This document shows, in pieces, positions 43,723-50,672 of a stretch of 58,009 nt of DNA (the stretch's first letter is position 1; every line of letters begins with the position of its first letter). The notes under the pieces are model-generated. The model did no database searches, had not been told where the DNA came from, and was given only the letters and a program-made list of their open reading frames with translations. A program made the translations under genes and the position numbers. This DNA comes from Comamonadaceae bacterium (GTDB lineage: Bacteria > Pseudomonadota > Gammaproteobacteria > Burkholderiales > Burkholderiaceae_C), in contig CANBRM010000007.1 in the NCBI GenBank assembly GCA_947371915.1, positions 1 through 58,009 of the forward strand. Direction: 5' to 3'.

Positions 43723-43785
43723 ATGAATTTTCCCGATGCCTCGTTTTGGCGCACGTCAGTGGCGCCCATGATGGATAGGAGCTAG
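43723..43785 (+). pseudogene. dusA: dusA (tRNA-dihydrouridine synthase A), 5' fragment interrupted by prophage integration
   Basis: The frame reads MNFPDASFWRTSVAPMMDRS and stops at TAG (43783-43785). SVAPMMD is the highly conserved N-terminal motif of DusA, which in intact proteins continues W-T-D-R-H. Here the match ends exactly after the Asp at base 43776, and foreign sequence follows. DusA is a recognised integration target for prophages and islands. A GATAAT -10-like box at 43711 sits 7 bases before the ATG, so the original gene may be leaderless. The 3' part of dusA is expected beyond the right edge, possibly with a new start donated by the element. Confidence 0.88.
43762..43776. other. 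candidate attL core of the dusA-integrated prophage
   Basis: GCGCCCATGATGGAT is the last stretch that matches a normal dusA coding sequence before homology is lost. The crossover should lie in or at the end of it. The matching attR copy is not in the window, so the exact core length cannot be set. Confidence 0.6.
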
Positions 43786-43794
43786 TAAACCGTA

Positions 43795-44031
43795 TCATGC
43801 GGCTTTCAAGAGTCTCGTATCAGTTTTCGTATCTCCGCGCAGAGCATCTAAGTGCGCTGCAACATCACGAATGTCAGCGGTGATTGGGTTGCCGGCAAGC
43901 CTGATCGGGAACAGGCCACGGCTGCGCAGGTTATAGCCCGTTTGCTTGGCAATACCAATTGCTTCGCACACTTGGCCAAAGTCGATACGGGGTTTGTTGT
44001 AGATGCTCAGAAGCATAAATTCAGTTTTCAT
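43795..44031 (-). CDS. PrtN-like small DNA-binding protein at the prophage end
   Basis: This 78-residue protein (start at 44031) reads MKTEFMLLSIYNKPRIDFGQVCEAIGI followed by a helix-turn-helix-like segment and DIRDVAAHLDALR. The pattern matches the pyocin-activator PrtN family of small winged-helix proteins, many of which are encoded at prophage ends. It is the last gene of the leftward operon, 10 bases from the dusA break, the usual place of an excisionase or directionality factor. Its start overlaps the preceding gene by 11 bases. A role in excision is inference from place and size. Confidence 0.65.
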   Translation of the reverse strand: MKTEFMLLSIYNKPRIDFGQVCEAIGIAKQTGYNLRSRGLFPIRLAGNPITADIRDVAAHLDALRGDTKTDTRLLKAA

Positions 44032-44674
44032 GAACGCCCCTTGATGCCGTGGCGGCTTCAATTGGTGGCGGAGGAAGCGGCATCCAATGAGTTGGCGATG
44101 CTTCAAGGATGGTGTATCCGCGTCCGTTTGGCCCAATTGAGGTTTGCCAATGTCCTCCATGGTCACCCTCGTATGCAATAGCCCACCATGCTTCACAAAC
44201 TGGCTTCCGCTCACTTCTTGGGCAGTAAATCAATATGCTTGTTGAGTTCTTAGGCGCAGTCTCAATCGGTTGCCATTCCGTCGGCAGCTTGCTCTGTGGT
44301 GGGGTTTTGTAAAGTTTGTGAAGGCCATCCGCTAGGTTTTTCAGAGCCGCAAATCCGGTCGTGTGTATCCAGTGACCGTTTCTTACAGTTATTTCGGCCA
44401 CAGGCTCCTGCTCTGGCTGCGCCAAGGCTTCGTGCCATGCAAAGTTAAATGCCCCTGCAACAGTCGGATCGGTCAAGCATTTGTCGCAGTCATCCAAATA
44501 ACGCTTAAATGCTTCATACGTATTTGTCATTTTTAAACTCCTTATCTGACATTGCTCCCACCTCTTAAGCGCCTTTTCTTTTGCCTGCAAAAACAAGCGT
44601 GATTTCCCATCCATTACATACTGGTCAAGTGCCGCATTTAAATCCTTAAGCAGGCAATGGTTTAATTCTTTCAT
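44021..44674 (-). CDS. phage protein with C-terminal DUF551 domain
   Basis: This 217-residue protein has an unrecognised helical N-terminal half. Its C-terminal domain begins EWQPIETAPKNSTSILIYCP and ends with the tryptophan motif PTHWMPLPPPP. WxPIxTAPK...HWMPLP is the signature of DUF551 (PF04448), common in early operons of temperate phages and without known function. Its start overlaps the upstream gene by 4 bases (ATGA). Confidence 0.75.
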   Translation of the reverse strand: MKELNHCLLKDLNAALDQYVMDGKSRLFLQAKEKALKRWEQCQIRSLKMTNTYEAFKRYLDDCDKCLTDPTVAGAFNFAWHEALAQPEQEPVAEITVRNGHWIHTTGFAALKNLADGLHKLYKTPPQSKLPTEWQPIETAPKNSTSILIYCPRSERKPVCEAWWAIAYEGDHGGHWQTSIGPNGRGYTILEASPTHWMPLPPPPIEAATASRGVHEN

Positions 44675-45189
44675 TGCAGTTCCCCCACCTTAAAAACTTC
44701 ACCTTGGCCAGACCTAACCTTCCTCACCGCATAGTCATAGGCCTTGGTGTACTCACCATAACTAAGCTGACTAATTTGAAATTTGTAGTCGCTGGCTTGC
44801 ATGCGCAACACTTTTATTTCATTGGCGTAGAGCGTGGGACTTTTCCAAATATTCAACTCTCCTCCAGCACGCAAACCGATTGCATCAAGTACTTGCTTGA
44901 GATCTTCCAATGCACCGCTGTAGCCGCGCACCACCCCAAAATGCTCAATCGCCATGGCAACGTTATAGGCGCTACTTAGACGCACCCAATCGGCAAATGA
45001 ACCCTTGCCCATGGTCATAGCTTTGATGCTGGATTTCATGGGCTCAATCTGATTCATTACTTCTTTTTGAGTGAGCAATGTGGCATGGCATGTCGCTATA
45101 GCCATGGGATCTACTACATGTTTTCCACCCTTGACAATGCTTTGCGCAATTAAATTGCGCTGATGGATTTGAGCCAAGTTTGCCCTCAT
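44671..45189 (-). CDS. phage hypothetical protein (early operon)
   Basis: This 172-residue protein starts at 45189, where ATGA overlaps the upstream stop; a longer frame to 45231 is less likely. It is mostly helical, with many Met and Ala residues, and has no signal peptide or membrane helix. I do not recognise a domain. The composition and position suggest a nucleic-acid-related or host-modifying early function, but nothing specific can be said. Confidence 0.7.
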   Translation of the reverse strand: MRANLAQIHQRNLIAQSIVKGGKHVVDPMAIATCHATLLTQKEVMNQIEPMKSSIKAMTMGKGSFADWVRLSSAYNVAMAIEHFGVVRGYSGALEDLKQVLDAIGLRAGGELNIWKSPTLYANEIKVLRMQASDYKFQISQLSYGEYTKAYDYAVRKVRSGQGEVFKVGELQ

Positions 45190-45539
45190 GATGCACCGCC
45201 TTGCTTCGAGTTGATTTTGAGAGCATGCCAAGCAATAGTTTTAATATCAGCTAAGTGGCGTTCTGTTGCCGCAAGTGAGCCAGCGCTACCAGATCCTTCC
45301 GATGGTCGAAGCCCCGCGCCCCAGAGCTGATCCATCAGCGATTGAGCGGCTTCGATTGGGAGGCTCATAAATGGAATACCAAGAATTCCATCCTCCACCT
45401 CTTCCTTGTTAAGCGTGTTGAACGTAATATTGCGTGCCACAGAAACAATACCGTCATCGGTACGGTTCTTCATGTAGAAGTCGATATAACGAGACCATGC
45501 GCTGCGGCGCAGATCAAAAAACCATTTACCGTCTTTCAT
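45186..45539 (-). CDS. phage hypothetical protein (early operon)
   Basis: This 117-residue soluble protein begins MKDGKWFFDLRRSAWSRYIDFYMKN and contains IPFMSLPIEAAQSLMDQLWGAGLRPSEGSGSAGSLAATERHLADIKTIAWHAL. The second half resembles short helical segments seen at the C-terminus of many siphophage early proteins of unknown function. Its start shares one base with the ParB-like stop (TAATG), indicating coupled translation. Confidence 0.7.
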   Translation of the reverse strand: MKDGKWFFDLRRSAWSRYIDFYMKNRTDDGIVSVARNITFNTLNKEEVEDGILGIPFMSLPIEAAQSLMDQLWGAGLRPSEGSGSAGSLAATERHLADIKTIAWHALKINSKQGGAS

Positions 45540-47470
45540 TATTCAGCCCCTTTATTGCCGTCAGAGTTTTTGCTTGTTACATCACCCGGCCAAGGCCAAC
45601 CCGTCTCACCTTCGTTGCTATCGTGCGTAGCACGCTGGTCTTTGTCTTGGGCGGAGTCGCCCAAGACTTCCTCTCCGCTCTGCATCGCGTGAGCGATGCC
45701 ACTTAAAGCGTCTTCTGCGCTCAGCTTGGACGTTTTTGCCACCGCGTTAGCGGAGCGAGGTTTTTTGCTTCCTTCCTTCCCCCCGCGCCCCTTAGCTTGC
45801 GCAGCAGAGGGAAGGGGTAAATCTGCCTGTATAGCTTTGAACGCGGCCTCTTTTTCAGCGGCTTTTTCGTCACGGATTTGTGTGATGACAAGGTTGCGCA
45901 CGGTGTCAGGCTCAATGCCGCAATGACGCGCGACCATAAACAAGCCCTCATTGGCTTTTTCTTGGTCAGGCAACCAGCTGCGGTACTCGGTGTCGCGGAA
46001 AGCCACCACCAAGCAGATACCTGATGACAGGCGTTTTTCATCAAGCAAAGTCGCCCAGTTCTTCACGCCTTCTTTAGGAGCGACTTTGCCAAGGTCAAGC
46101 AGCTTGGCCAAACGTTTGCATTGGTCGCCATTCATCGGCTCGATGAGGTTAGCCAACAGGTATCGCTCGACCGGCTGAGGCAATGTATATGCAGGAAATT
46201 CCACAAGGATGGCTTGTACTTCTTTGAGCAAATCAGCACGCCAGCGACGCTCAAAGGCATTAGCCGCTTCTTCTTCGGTACGCTCTTTTTCACGCTCCTC
46301 TTGGGCCACTGCCAGCGCCATGGTTTTTTGGGCGGCTTCGTCTTTCCCAGCCTTGGCCAACAGCTCAGCTACCAACGCAGTGGGTATGCAGGCAATCACC
46401 TCACCTGGCACGTGCGGGTTGGCCAACATGGTGGGCTTGATATCTTCCTTCTCCATTACCTTAGCCAACTCTTTGCGTAGCGGCTTGCCGGTAGGGCTGT
46501 CTGCGGCCACATCCAAACGAGCAAAGCCCTCGATACCGGCGTACTTGCTAGGCATTAACTCTTTGGCCTCACGCCCATCAATAACTGTGCAACCCATCTT
46601 CTCAGCGCTCAGGCGCACAGCGGCATGGTGGGCTTGGGTTTTCTTTTCAAAGCACTGAGGGTCGGTGCATACGTCCGCACCTTTCACGTCGGCAAATAGG
46701 TCAGGGTTTGCGCCGGTGCGTTTGGTGCAGCTCTTGCACGCGGCCGCATCAGTCAAGAAGGCGTCTTTGGTGTCAAACACCGCAGCGCTCAACTTGAGCA
46801 TGTAGCGATCGCGGATATGCTCTGCTGCTTCTCGGGCGCTCATCACGCCTAAGTGATGATTGGTGCGCACGATCTCTGTCAGCGCTTTGGACTGCAGTTT
46901 GGTGTCTGGTATGCGTGCCAGCAGCAAGGCACGGCTTGCATCAATCACGCCTTGCTTGAGTGCTTCACGACCATCGGTACCAAGGTCCAGCAGCTTGATA
47001 CGGCCATACACATAGGCTCGGCTCTTGGCGATCTTCTCGGCCACTTGGTCGGCAGTGATGTTGGCGGTTTGCATGAGCACTTCATAGCCCTCGGCTTCCT
47101 CGAGCGCGGACAAGTCTGTGCGTTGCAGGTTTTCTACCACTTGCACTTCAAGGGCTTGGTCATCAGTCAGCTCGGCCACCATTGCGGGGATATCCTTCAG
47201 GCCAGCGGCAGCACAAGCGCGAAAGCGACGCTCGCCACATACCAGCTCATGGGTTGGGCGAGGCTTGAGGTGCGCGGTGTCTTCCAAGCGCGATGCTGGC
47301 AACTTGCGCAGCAGCACCGGCTGGTGCACGCCGCTGGCTTTAATGTTGGCAGTCAGATCGGCCAGAGCGGTTGGCTCAAAGGTTTTGCGCGGATTGGTAG
47401 TGCTAGCCACGATGGCGCTGAGGTCAAAGTAGCCGAAGCCAATTTGCGTGTCGATTGGGTTTGTTGACAT
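45539..47470 (-). CDS. ParB/Spo0J-like protein with zinc-finger-like Cys motif, phage-encoded
   Basis: This 643-residue protein has a ParB N-terminal nucleotidase-like domain (residues 15-115) with the GERRFRA motif at 79-85, then a helix-turn-helix (ADQVAEKIAKSRAYVYGRIKLL, about 140-161). A Cys cluster follows (Cys245, Cys248, Cys268, Cys273), typical of plasmid and PRTRC-type ParB proteins. The rest is a long helical region and a basic Lys/Ser/Ala-rich tail. ParB proteins bind DNA sites and, as CTPases, slide along DNA. No parA is next to it, so partition is uncertain; regulation, DNA protection or replication roles are possible. The ribosome binding site is GAAAG. Confidence 0.85.
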   Translation of the reverse strand: MSTNPIDTQIGFGYFDLSAIVASTTNPRKTFEPTALADLTANIKASGVHQPVLLRKLPASRLEDTAHLKPRPTHELVCGERRFRACAAAGLKDIPAMVAELTDDQALEVQVVENLQRTDLSALEEAEGYEVLMQTANITADQVAEKIAKSRAYVYGRIKLLDLGTDGREALKQGVIDASRALLLARIPDTKLQSKALTEIVRTNHHLGVMSAREAAEHIRDRYMLKLSAAVFDTKDAFLTDAAACKSCTKRTGANPDLFADVKGADVCTDPQCFEKKTQAHHAAVRLSAEKMGCTVIDGREAKELMPSKYAGIEGFARLDVAADSPTGKPLRKELAKVMEKEDIKPTMLANPHVPGEVIACIPTALVAELLAKAGKDEAAQKTMALAVAQEEREKERTEEEAANAFERRWRADLLKEVQAILVEFPAYTLPQPVERYLLANLIEPMNGDQCKRLAKLLDLGKVAPKEGVKNWATLLDEKRLSSGICLVVAFRDTEYRSWLPDQEKANEGLFMVARHCGIEPDTVRNLVITQIRDEKAAEKEAAFKAIQADLPLPSAAQAKGRGGKEGSKKPRSANAVAKTSKLSAEDALSGIAHAMQSGEEVLGDSAQDKDQRATHDSNEGETGWPWPGDVTSKNSDGNKGAE

Positions 47471-47497
47471 GATTTGCTTTCTAAAAATTGAATGGGT

Positions 47498-48046
47498 TTA
47501 TGCCGTGCGCCAAACGCGCCACGCGCCTTTATCGTCTTGGCCGATGTAGTAATGAGGTGGCGCACCTTTTTGCTTTTGCTTCATCTTTTGAGCTGTTGCC
47601 CTGACCTTTTTAAAATCGGCATCGGCAATGACGATGCTCTGGCCCTTCATCTCAAGCGCGTTAAATAGTGATTGCCACTTTCCATTGCGGCTATGGGTGC
47701 GAAAATTCGGAATTGGCACAGCGTGTTCCACATGAAAAACATGCTTCACACCACGAGATTCAGACTGCTCAATTGAGCTGATCTCAACAGGTCGGCAAAT
47801 ATCTACGTCCTCAATGTTTGGGCCCGCCTTGTAGACGTATTCGCCATCATCATTTCGACCACGCGCCAAAATTTCTTGCAACACTACAGTGCTAAGAATG
47901 CTGTGAATACTGTTGCGAACAACATCTGGCCATTTGGTGACCATGTCGTCAATCGTCAGTTCTTCTTCTTTGTTGTCAATAAAAAATGTAATGACCAGAT
48001 AGCTAAAGCTACCGTAGCGAGGCTTATAGGTTTGTTTTTGGCTCAT
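47498..48046 (-). CDS. phage hypothetical protein (early operon)
   Basis: This 182-residue soluble protein starts MSQKQTYKPRYGSFSYLVITFF and has a basic segment (KKVRATAQKMKQKQKG) followed by a C-terminal WRVWRTA. An internal VKHVFHVEHAVPIPNFRT recalls short HxH...P motifs, but no nuclease family can be assigned. Its start overlaps the upstream gene by 4 bases, and the ParB-like gene follows after 27 bases. Confidence 0.7.
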   Translation of the reverse strand: MSQKQTYKPRYGSFSYLVITFFIDNKEEELTIDDMVTKWPDVVRNSIHSILSTVVLQEILARGRNDDGEYVYKAGPNIEDVDICRPVEISSIEQSESRGVKHVFHVEHAVPIPNFRTHSRNGKWQSLFNALEMKGQSIVIADADFKKVRATAQKMKQKQKGAPPHYYIGQDDKGAWRVWRTA

Positions 48047-48609
48047 GATTTTTGACTTTGAATACGATTGAAATAGCGGCGCACGGCATAGCTGCGCACC
48101 AAACTTGCGGAAGTAAAAATGCTCGTTATGAGCGCGTTTTCAATCAATGCCATTGATGGAAAAAGCCAGCCCGTAATGACAAGCGCTAGCAGCCAGCCCG
48201 TGATGACATTGGCAGCCGTTTCAATCAAACTTTGACTGCGCGTCTGACCCATGACAGGCTCACCAGATGAGCCTGAGTGCTTGGCCTTTTCAATTTCTTC
48301 AACGATGCGGGGCCACGCACGATTGGGGCGCTCAGTTAGCAAAATGCTCTTACGCATGCCATCAGCCAAGTGCATGTAGTGGTTGAATGGCCAGTGCGCT
48401 AATTCATTTGTATGAACATGCACCGTCGCTGGCTCAGCATCATTGCTATGAATGAAATTAGTGTGCCCATTCGCATCTCTGCTTTTGTAGCCATGCAACT
48501 CACTCCAGCCAAGGTGGGGAACTAACTGCCCAGTCATGTCCCGGTACCACATCATGAAGTCACTACACCCAGTGATGCGCAGCATGGGAACTTTGTGAAT
48601 GATGGTCAT
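48043..48609 (-). CDS. phage protein with C-terminal two-helix membrane domain (DUF7220-like)
   Basis: This 188-residue protein (start at 48609 by ATGA overlap) has two parts. The first 115 residues are soluble and His/Trp-rich (WYRDMTGQLVPHLGW, HVHTNELAHWPFNHYMHL). The second part, TRSQSLIETAANVITGWLLALVITGWLFP followed by a second hydrophobic helix and SLVRSYAVRRYFNR, matches the small stand-alone phage membrane proteins of the DUF7220 type. A fusion of the two is unusual. Function is unknown. Confidence 0.7.
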   Translation of the reverse strand: MTIIHKVPMLRITGCSDFMMWYRDMTGQLVPHLGWSELHGYKSRDANGHTNFIHSNDAEPATVHVHTNELAHWPFNHYMHLADGMRKSILLTERPNRAWPRIVEEIEKAKHSGSSGEPVMGQTRSQSLIETAANVITGWLLALVITGWLFPSMALIENALITSIFTSASLVRSYAVRRYFNRIQSQKS

Positions 48610-48794
48610 GCCGCCTCCAATAATGAAATAGGCACGTAAACGCACGCTGCATCTTTGGGCCCCGTTGTATTAACTACGCGAGCGATTGAGCCAATAAGTT
48701 GCTCTGGGTGATCTGCCCATCGCCTGCAATTTTCGCAACGCGTAGAAGGAGAAGCAGGGCGGCAACGGTTGATTTCGCTTGGCAAAATAGTCAT
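48606..48794 (-). CDS. small Cys-containing phage protein
   Basis: This 62-residue protein contains CRPASPSTRCENCRRWADHPEQL, with four Cys/His residues that could bind zinc. It is embedded in the leftward operon by 4-base overlaps at both ends, which supports its being real. Function is unknown. Confidence 0.6.
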   Translation of the reverse strand: MTILPSEINRCRPASPSTRCENCRRWADHPEQLIGSIARVVNTTGPKDAACVYVPISLLEAA

Positions 48795-49111
48795 GCCGCA
48801 CCACCTTCCATCAAGTGGCTGCGTGGGGCAATAGCAATGCTCTCCGCCTCAGCTTCAATCACAGGAACCCCATTCGTGTACACACGCATGTCTTTAGCGC
48901 GGATTTGAATAGGCTGACCTGGTACCAAAACTGCCTGACATGTTTCCCACAAGTCTTTCGCACGTTGACCGACATAAGACACGCGCCACAATTCAGCTTG
49001 CTTGGCGCTGATGCGATGCAATGCGCTGATGACCAGCTTGAACTCACCTTTGTCGTTGGTGCTGACAACGGGGCGTGTTTTATTCAAAAAAAGTAATCCC
49101 TCAGCCCTCAT
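48791..49111 (-). CDS. phage OB-fold-like (single-stranded-DNA-binding-like) protein
   Basis: This 106-residue protein starts at 49111, with a good GAGGAGC ribosome binding site upstream. The string of beta segments (VVSTNDKGEFKLVISALHRI, AELWRVSYVGQRAKDLWE, VLVPGQPIQIRAKDMRVYTNGVPVIEAEAESIAI) fits an SSB/PriB-type OB fold, including a GQPIQIRA strand where SSB proteins have the same turn. A role in phage DNA replication or recombination is plausible. The assignment rests on pattern only. Confidence 0.6.
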   Translation of the reverse strand: MRAEGLLFLNKTRPVVSTNDKGEFKLVISALHRISAKQAELWRVSYVGQRAKDLWETCQAVLVPGQPIQIRAKDMRVYTNGVPVIEAEAESIAIAPRSHLMEGGAA

Positions 49112-49211
49112 ATGCCTGCTCCTCATTGATAGTGGCTGGGCATTTGATTGAGTGGTCAGGGATGATTTGCAGCTTTCCTGCTTCGAATACATTCAAGATA
49201 TTCGAAAACAT
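49101..49211 (-). CDS. possible 36-residue leftward phage protein
   Basis: The frame MFSNILNVFEAGKLQIIPDH... runs into and overlaps the start of the OB-fold-like gene by 11 bases. The composition is protein-like, but no ribosome binding site precedes it. It also overlaps a palindrome that fits a regulatory role for this DNA. It could be a real tiny gene or a chance frame. Confidence 0.3.
   Translation of the reverse strand: MFSNILNVFEAGKLQIIPDHSIKCPATINEEQAYEG
49182..49206. promoter_or_regulatory. inverted repeat between divergent prophage genes
   Basis: TTCGAATA (49182-49189) and TATTCGAA (49199-49206) are perfectly complementary with a 9-base spacer. The element lies 18-42 bases before the rightward gene at 49224 and about 70 bases from the start of the leftward gene at 49111. 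It is a plausible operator for a second, local control point. Confidence 0.45.
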
Positions 49212-49223
49212 AGGAGAAGCCAT

Positions 49224-49631
49224 ATGCGAATCATCAGCACCCTCTTGCCGCCGCAAGCAATCGGACTCACAAGTGGCAAGCCGACCATCGTGATGGCGTT
49301 TGACACCCTCGTGGATGAAAAGAGCCATGTAGTGGGTATCACCGTTGGCCGCATGGATGGGCCAAACTTGACGGACGTACGCGTCAGCGCTCTTGGGCAA
49401 GCCATCATCGACCGATGCAGCGCCCACATCGCGCAAAACTACCCGCAAGCCACCGTTGTTGTTGCCGGGGTAGCAAGCGTCAGCAATGCGAAACAACGTG
49501 TTCGCAATGTGCTGGCGAAAGCGCCGCCACAATCCTTTGTGCTGCTGGTCTGCGCTGACAACAAGGTTTACGACGCCGCCTTTCCCGCACTGGGCATCGA
49601 TATGCAGTCCGCGAACATGAATCCGCACTGA
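49224..49631 (+). CDS. rightward hypothetical protein inside the leftward early region
   Basis: This 135-residue protein starts at 49224 with a strong AGGAG ribosome binding site (49212). Alternating hydrophobic segments (PTIVMAFDTLVDEKSHVVGITVGRM, ATVVVAGVASVSNAKQRVRNVLA, SFVLLVCADNKVYDAAF) suggest a compact alpha/beta fold. I do not recognise the family. It is oriented against its neighbours and converges with the small membrane-protein gene (11 bases between the stops). An opposing frame at 49101-49646 also fits the operon by overlap, but its composition is poorer. This arrangement suggests an independently transcribed gene. Confidence 0.65.
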   Translation: MRIISTLLPPQAIGLTSGKPTIVMAFDTLVDEKSHVVGITVGRMDGPNLTDVRVSALGQAIIDRCSAHIAQNYPQATVVVAGVASVSNAKQRVRNVLAKAPPQSFVLLVCADNKVYDAAFPALGIDMQSANMNPH

Positions 49632-49642
49632 TTGCTGAGTGT

Positions 49643-49828
49643 TCATATGCGCACCCCCACATCGCCCGTAGACGTGCAAATAGATTGGGGGGCGGGAATG
49701 CACTGAGGCTTTGCCGGAAAATCGTCCAAGTGCGTAAGCACATCGATGAGCAACCAAACAGCAAAGCCAGTAAACAACGCTACAACAACTGCAGCTGTGT
49801 AGGCGGCGATTGTGAGGACACGCATCAT
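49643..49828 (-). CDS. small single-pass membrane protein of the prophage
   Basis: This 61-residue protein has one N-terminal hydrophobic helix (VLTIAAYTAAVVVALFTGFA) and a short soluble tail. It overlaps the preceding 54-residue gene by 4 bases (ATGA), so they are co-translated from the PL transcript. Function is unknown; small membrane proteins here often act in superinfection control. Confidence 0.6.
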   Translation of the reverse strand: MMRVLTIAAYTAAVVVALFTGFAVWLLIDVLTHLDDFPAKPQCIPAPQSICTSTGDVGVRI

Positions 49829-49989
49829 GGCTGCACCCGTACGCTGACCATACGGGGAAATCCGGTCTTGCCTAGTAATTTCTCACAAAGACTCCATGCG
49901 GCATCCCATGCTGCATGGACATTAGGCGCAATGCAGGTCTGCATTGCTGTTTCTTGCTCAGTACAAATGCGAATGGTGTATTTACGCAT
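49825..49989 (-). CDS. small phage protein, first gene after PL
   Basis: This 54-residue frame begins MRKYTIRICTEQETAMQTCI at 49989, preceded by GGGGA as a ribosome binding site, and ends in VSVRVQP. Its stop overlaps the next start by 4 bases. It is the first gene on the transcript from the left promoter at about 50149-50177. The composition is Cys- and Trp-containing and soluble; no family is recognised. Confidence 0.6.
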   Translation of the reverse strand: MRKYTIRICTEQETAMQTCIAPNVHAAWDAAWSLCEKLLGKTGFPRMVSVRVQP

Positions 49990-50148
49990 ATCAATCCCCG
50001 CTTACCAAGACGTGGCCCTCGGTGCTAGCCATCACTAAAAACCTTGAAGCACAGGCTACAAGCCCTAGCACCGCCCCTCTGCATCCTGTCGGGTTCGGGG
50101 GTCGTATCGCTTCCCCTTGGTGCTTGCTGGTTTGTTGTGATGGATCGA
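49990..50148 (-). other. leader of the leftward early transcript, no clear gene
   Basis: If transcription starts near 50142 the PL transcript has an untranslated leader of about 150 bases. It contains C-rich and G-rich stretches (for instance GACCCCCGAACCCGAC on the minus strand) and a 13-codon frame directly before the first gene, but no strong hairpin that I can define. An antitermination site could sit here; I see no specific motif. Confidence 0.35.
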
Positions 50149-50177
50149 AGTTTAGCTCAAACTAAACCAATAGTAAA
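50149..50177 (-). promoter_or_regulatory. PL: leftward early promoter with overlapping operator
   Basis: On the minus strand TTTACT (50172-50177) and TAAACT (50149-50154) form a -35/-10 pair with 17-bp spacing. The 18-bp operator GTTTAGCTCAAACTAAAC (50150-50167), with 6-bp inverted arms, fills the spacer and the -10 box. The same hexamers, spacing and operator (17 of 18 bases identical, reverse orientation) occur at PR before cro. Binding by the CI-like and Cro-like proteins is the natural inference. Confidence 0.8.
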
Positions 50178-50230
50178 GATATTTATAAACATTTATGCAG
50201 CCATAAACACAATGTCATAGATTTTTTGTA

Positions 50231-50254
50231 AAAAAATACCCGCTCAAGGCGGGT
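50231..50254 (-). terminator. terminator downstream of the secreted HNH gene
   Basis: ACCCGC pairs with GCGGGT around a 5-nt loop. On the minus strand the stem is followed by ATTTTTT. It insulates the lysogenic CI-HNH transcript from the PL operon. Confidence 0.75.
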
Positions 50255-50289
50255 TTACTTTTTGTACAGAGCCAATTCTAGATAAATTT

Positions 50290-50607
50290 TTATTTTTTCA
50301 TTCCACGATGCTTGCATGATGATGATTTTTTGCATTGATCAAAGTCATTTTTTGTTTTGTCTTTGTGCTCATGGCGCTTTTGCCATTGCATGTTGCTAGG
50401 CTTATCATCTCCACCATTCATCAATGCTTTTTTATGATCAACCTCATAACCGGGGCAGGCACCCTTCGTATTTCCATTGGCGGGGCATGGATTCTGTCTA
50501 ACAAATCTATCACGTTCAACTTTATCTCTAGGTAAAGAGTAAGAATTTAAAGAGAATAGTAAAATTGCTATCAAAAATAAATTCTGATAATTAATTTTTG
50601 TTATCAT
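50290..50607 (-). CDS. secreted HNH endonuclease-like protein (probable lysogenic conversion gene)
   Basis: This 105-residue protein has a Sec-type signal peptide (INYQNLFLIAILLFSLNSYS, cleaved near residue 24). A small HNH nuclease domain follows: CPGYEVDHKKALMNGGDD, with Asp57-His58, then NMQW (Asn72) and His79/His81. Four Cys (41, 51, 92, 98) could form disulfides or bind metal. It follows the repressor gene on the same strand in very AT-rich DNA and has its own terminator, the usual marks of a moron expressed in the lysogen. A periplasmic nuclease that attacks incoming phage or plasmid DNA is a reasonable guess, not a demonstrated function. Confidence 0.75.
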   Translation of the reverse strand: MITKINYQNLFLIAILLFSLNSYSLPRDKVERDRFVRQNPCPANGNTKGACPGYEVDHKKALMNGGDDKPSNMQWQKRHEHKDKTKNDFDQCKKSSSCKHRGMKK

Positions 50608-50672
50608 ATTTTTGATTAAATAAATTTTAAATTGTTATTTAAAAGTTAAAAAAAATACGTTTCCAAGTCGAG

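Noticed and set aside
49101-49646. Leftward frame that overlaps the 49643 stop as ATGA and covers the rightward gene at 49224
   Set aside because: The overlap fits the operon, but the translation is rich in Arg, His and Cys with no fold-like pattern. The rightward frame has a strong ribosome binding site and better composition. Only its last 36 residues were kept as a low-confidence option.
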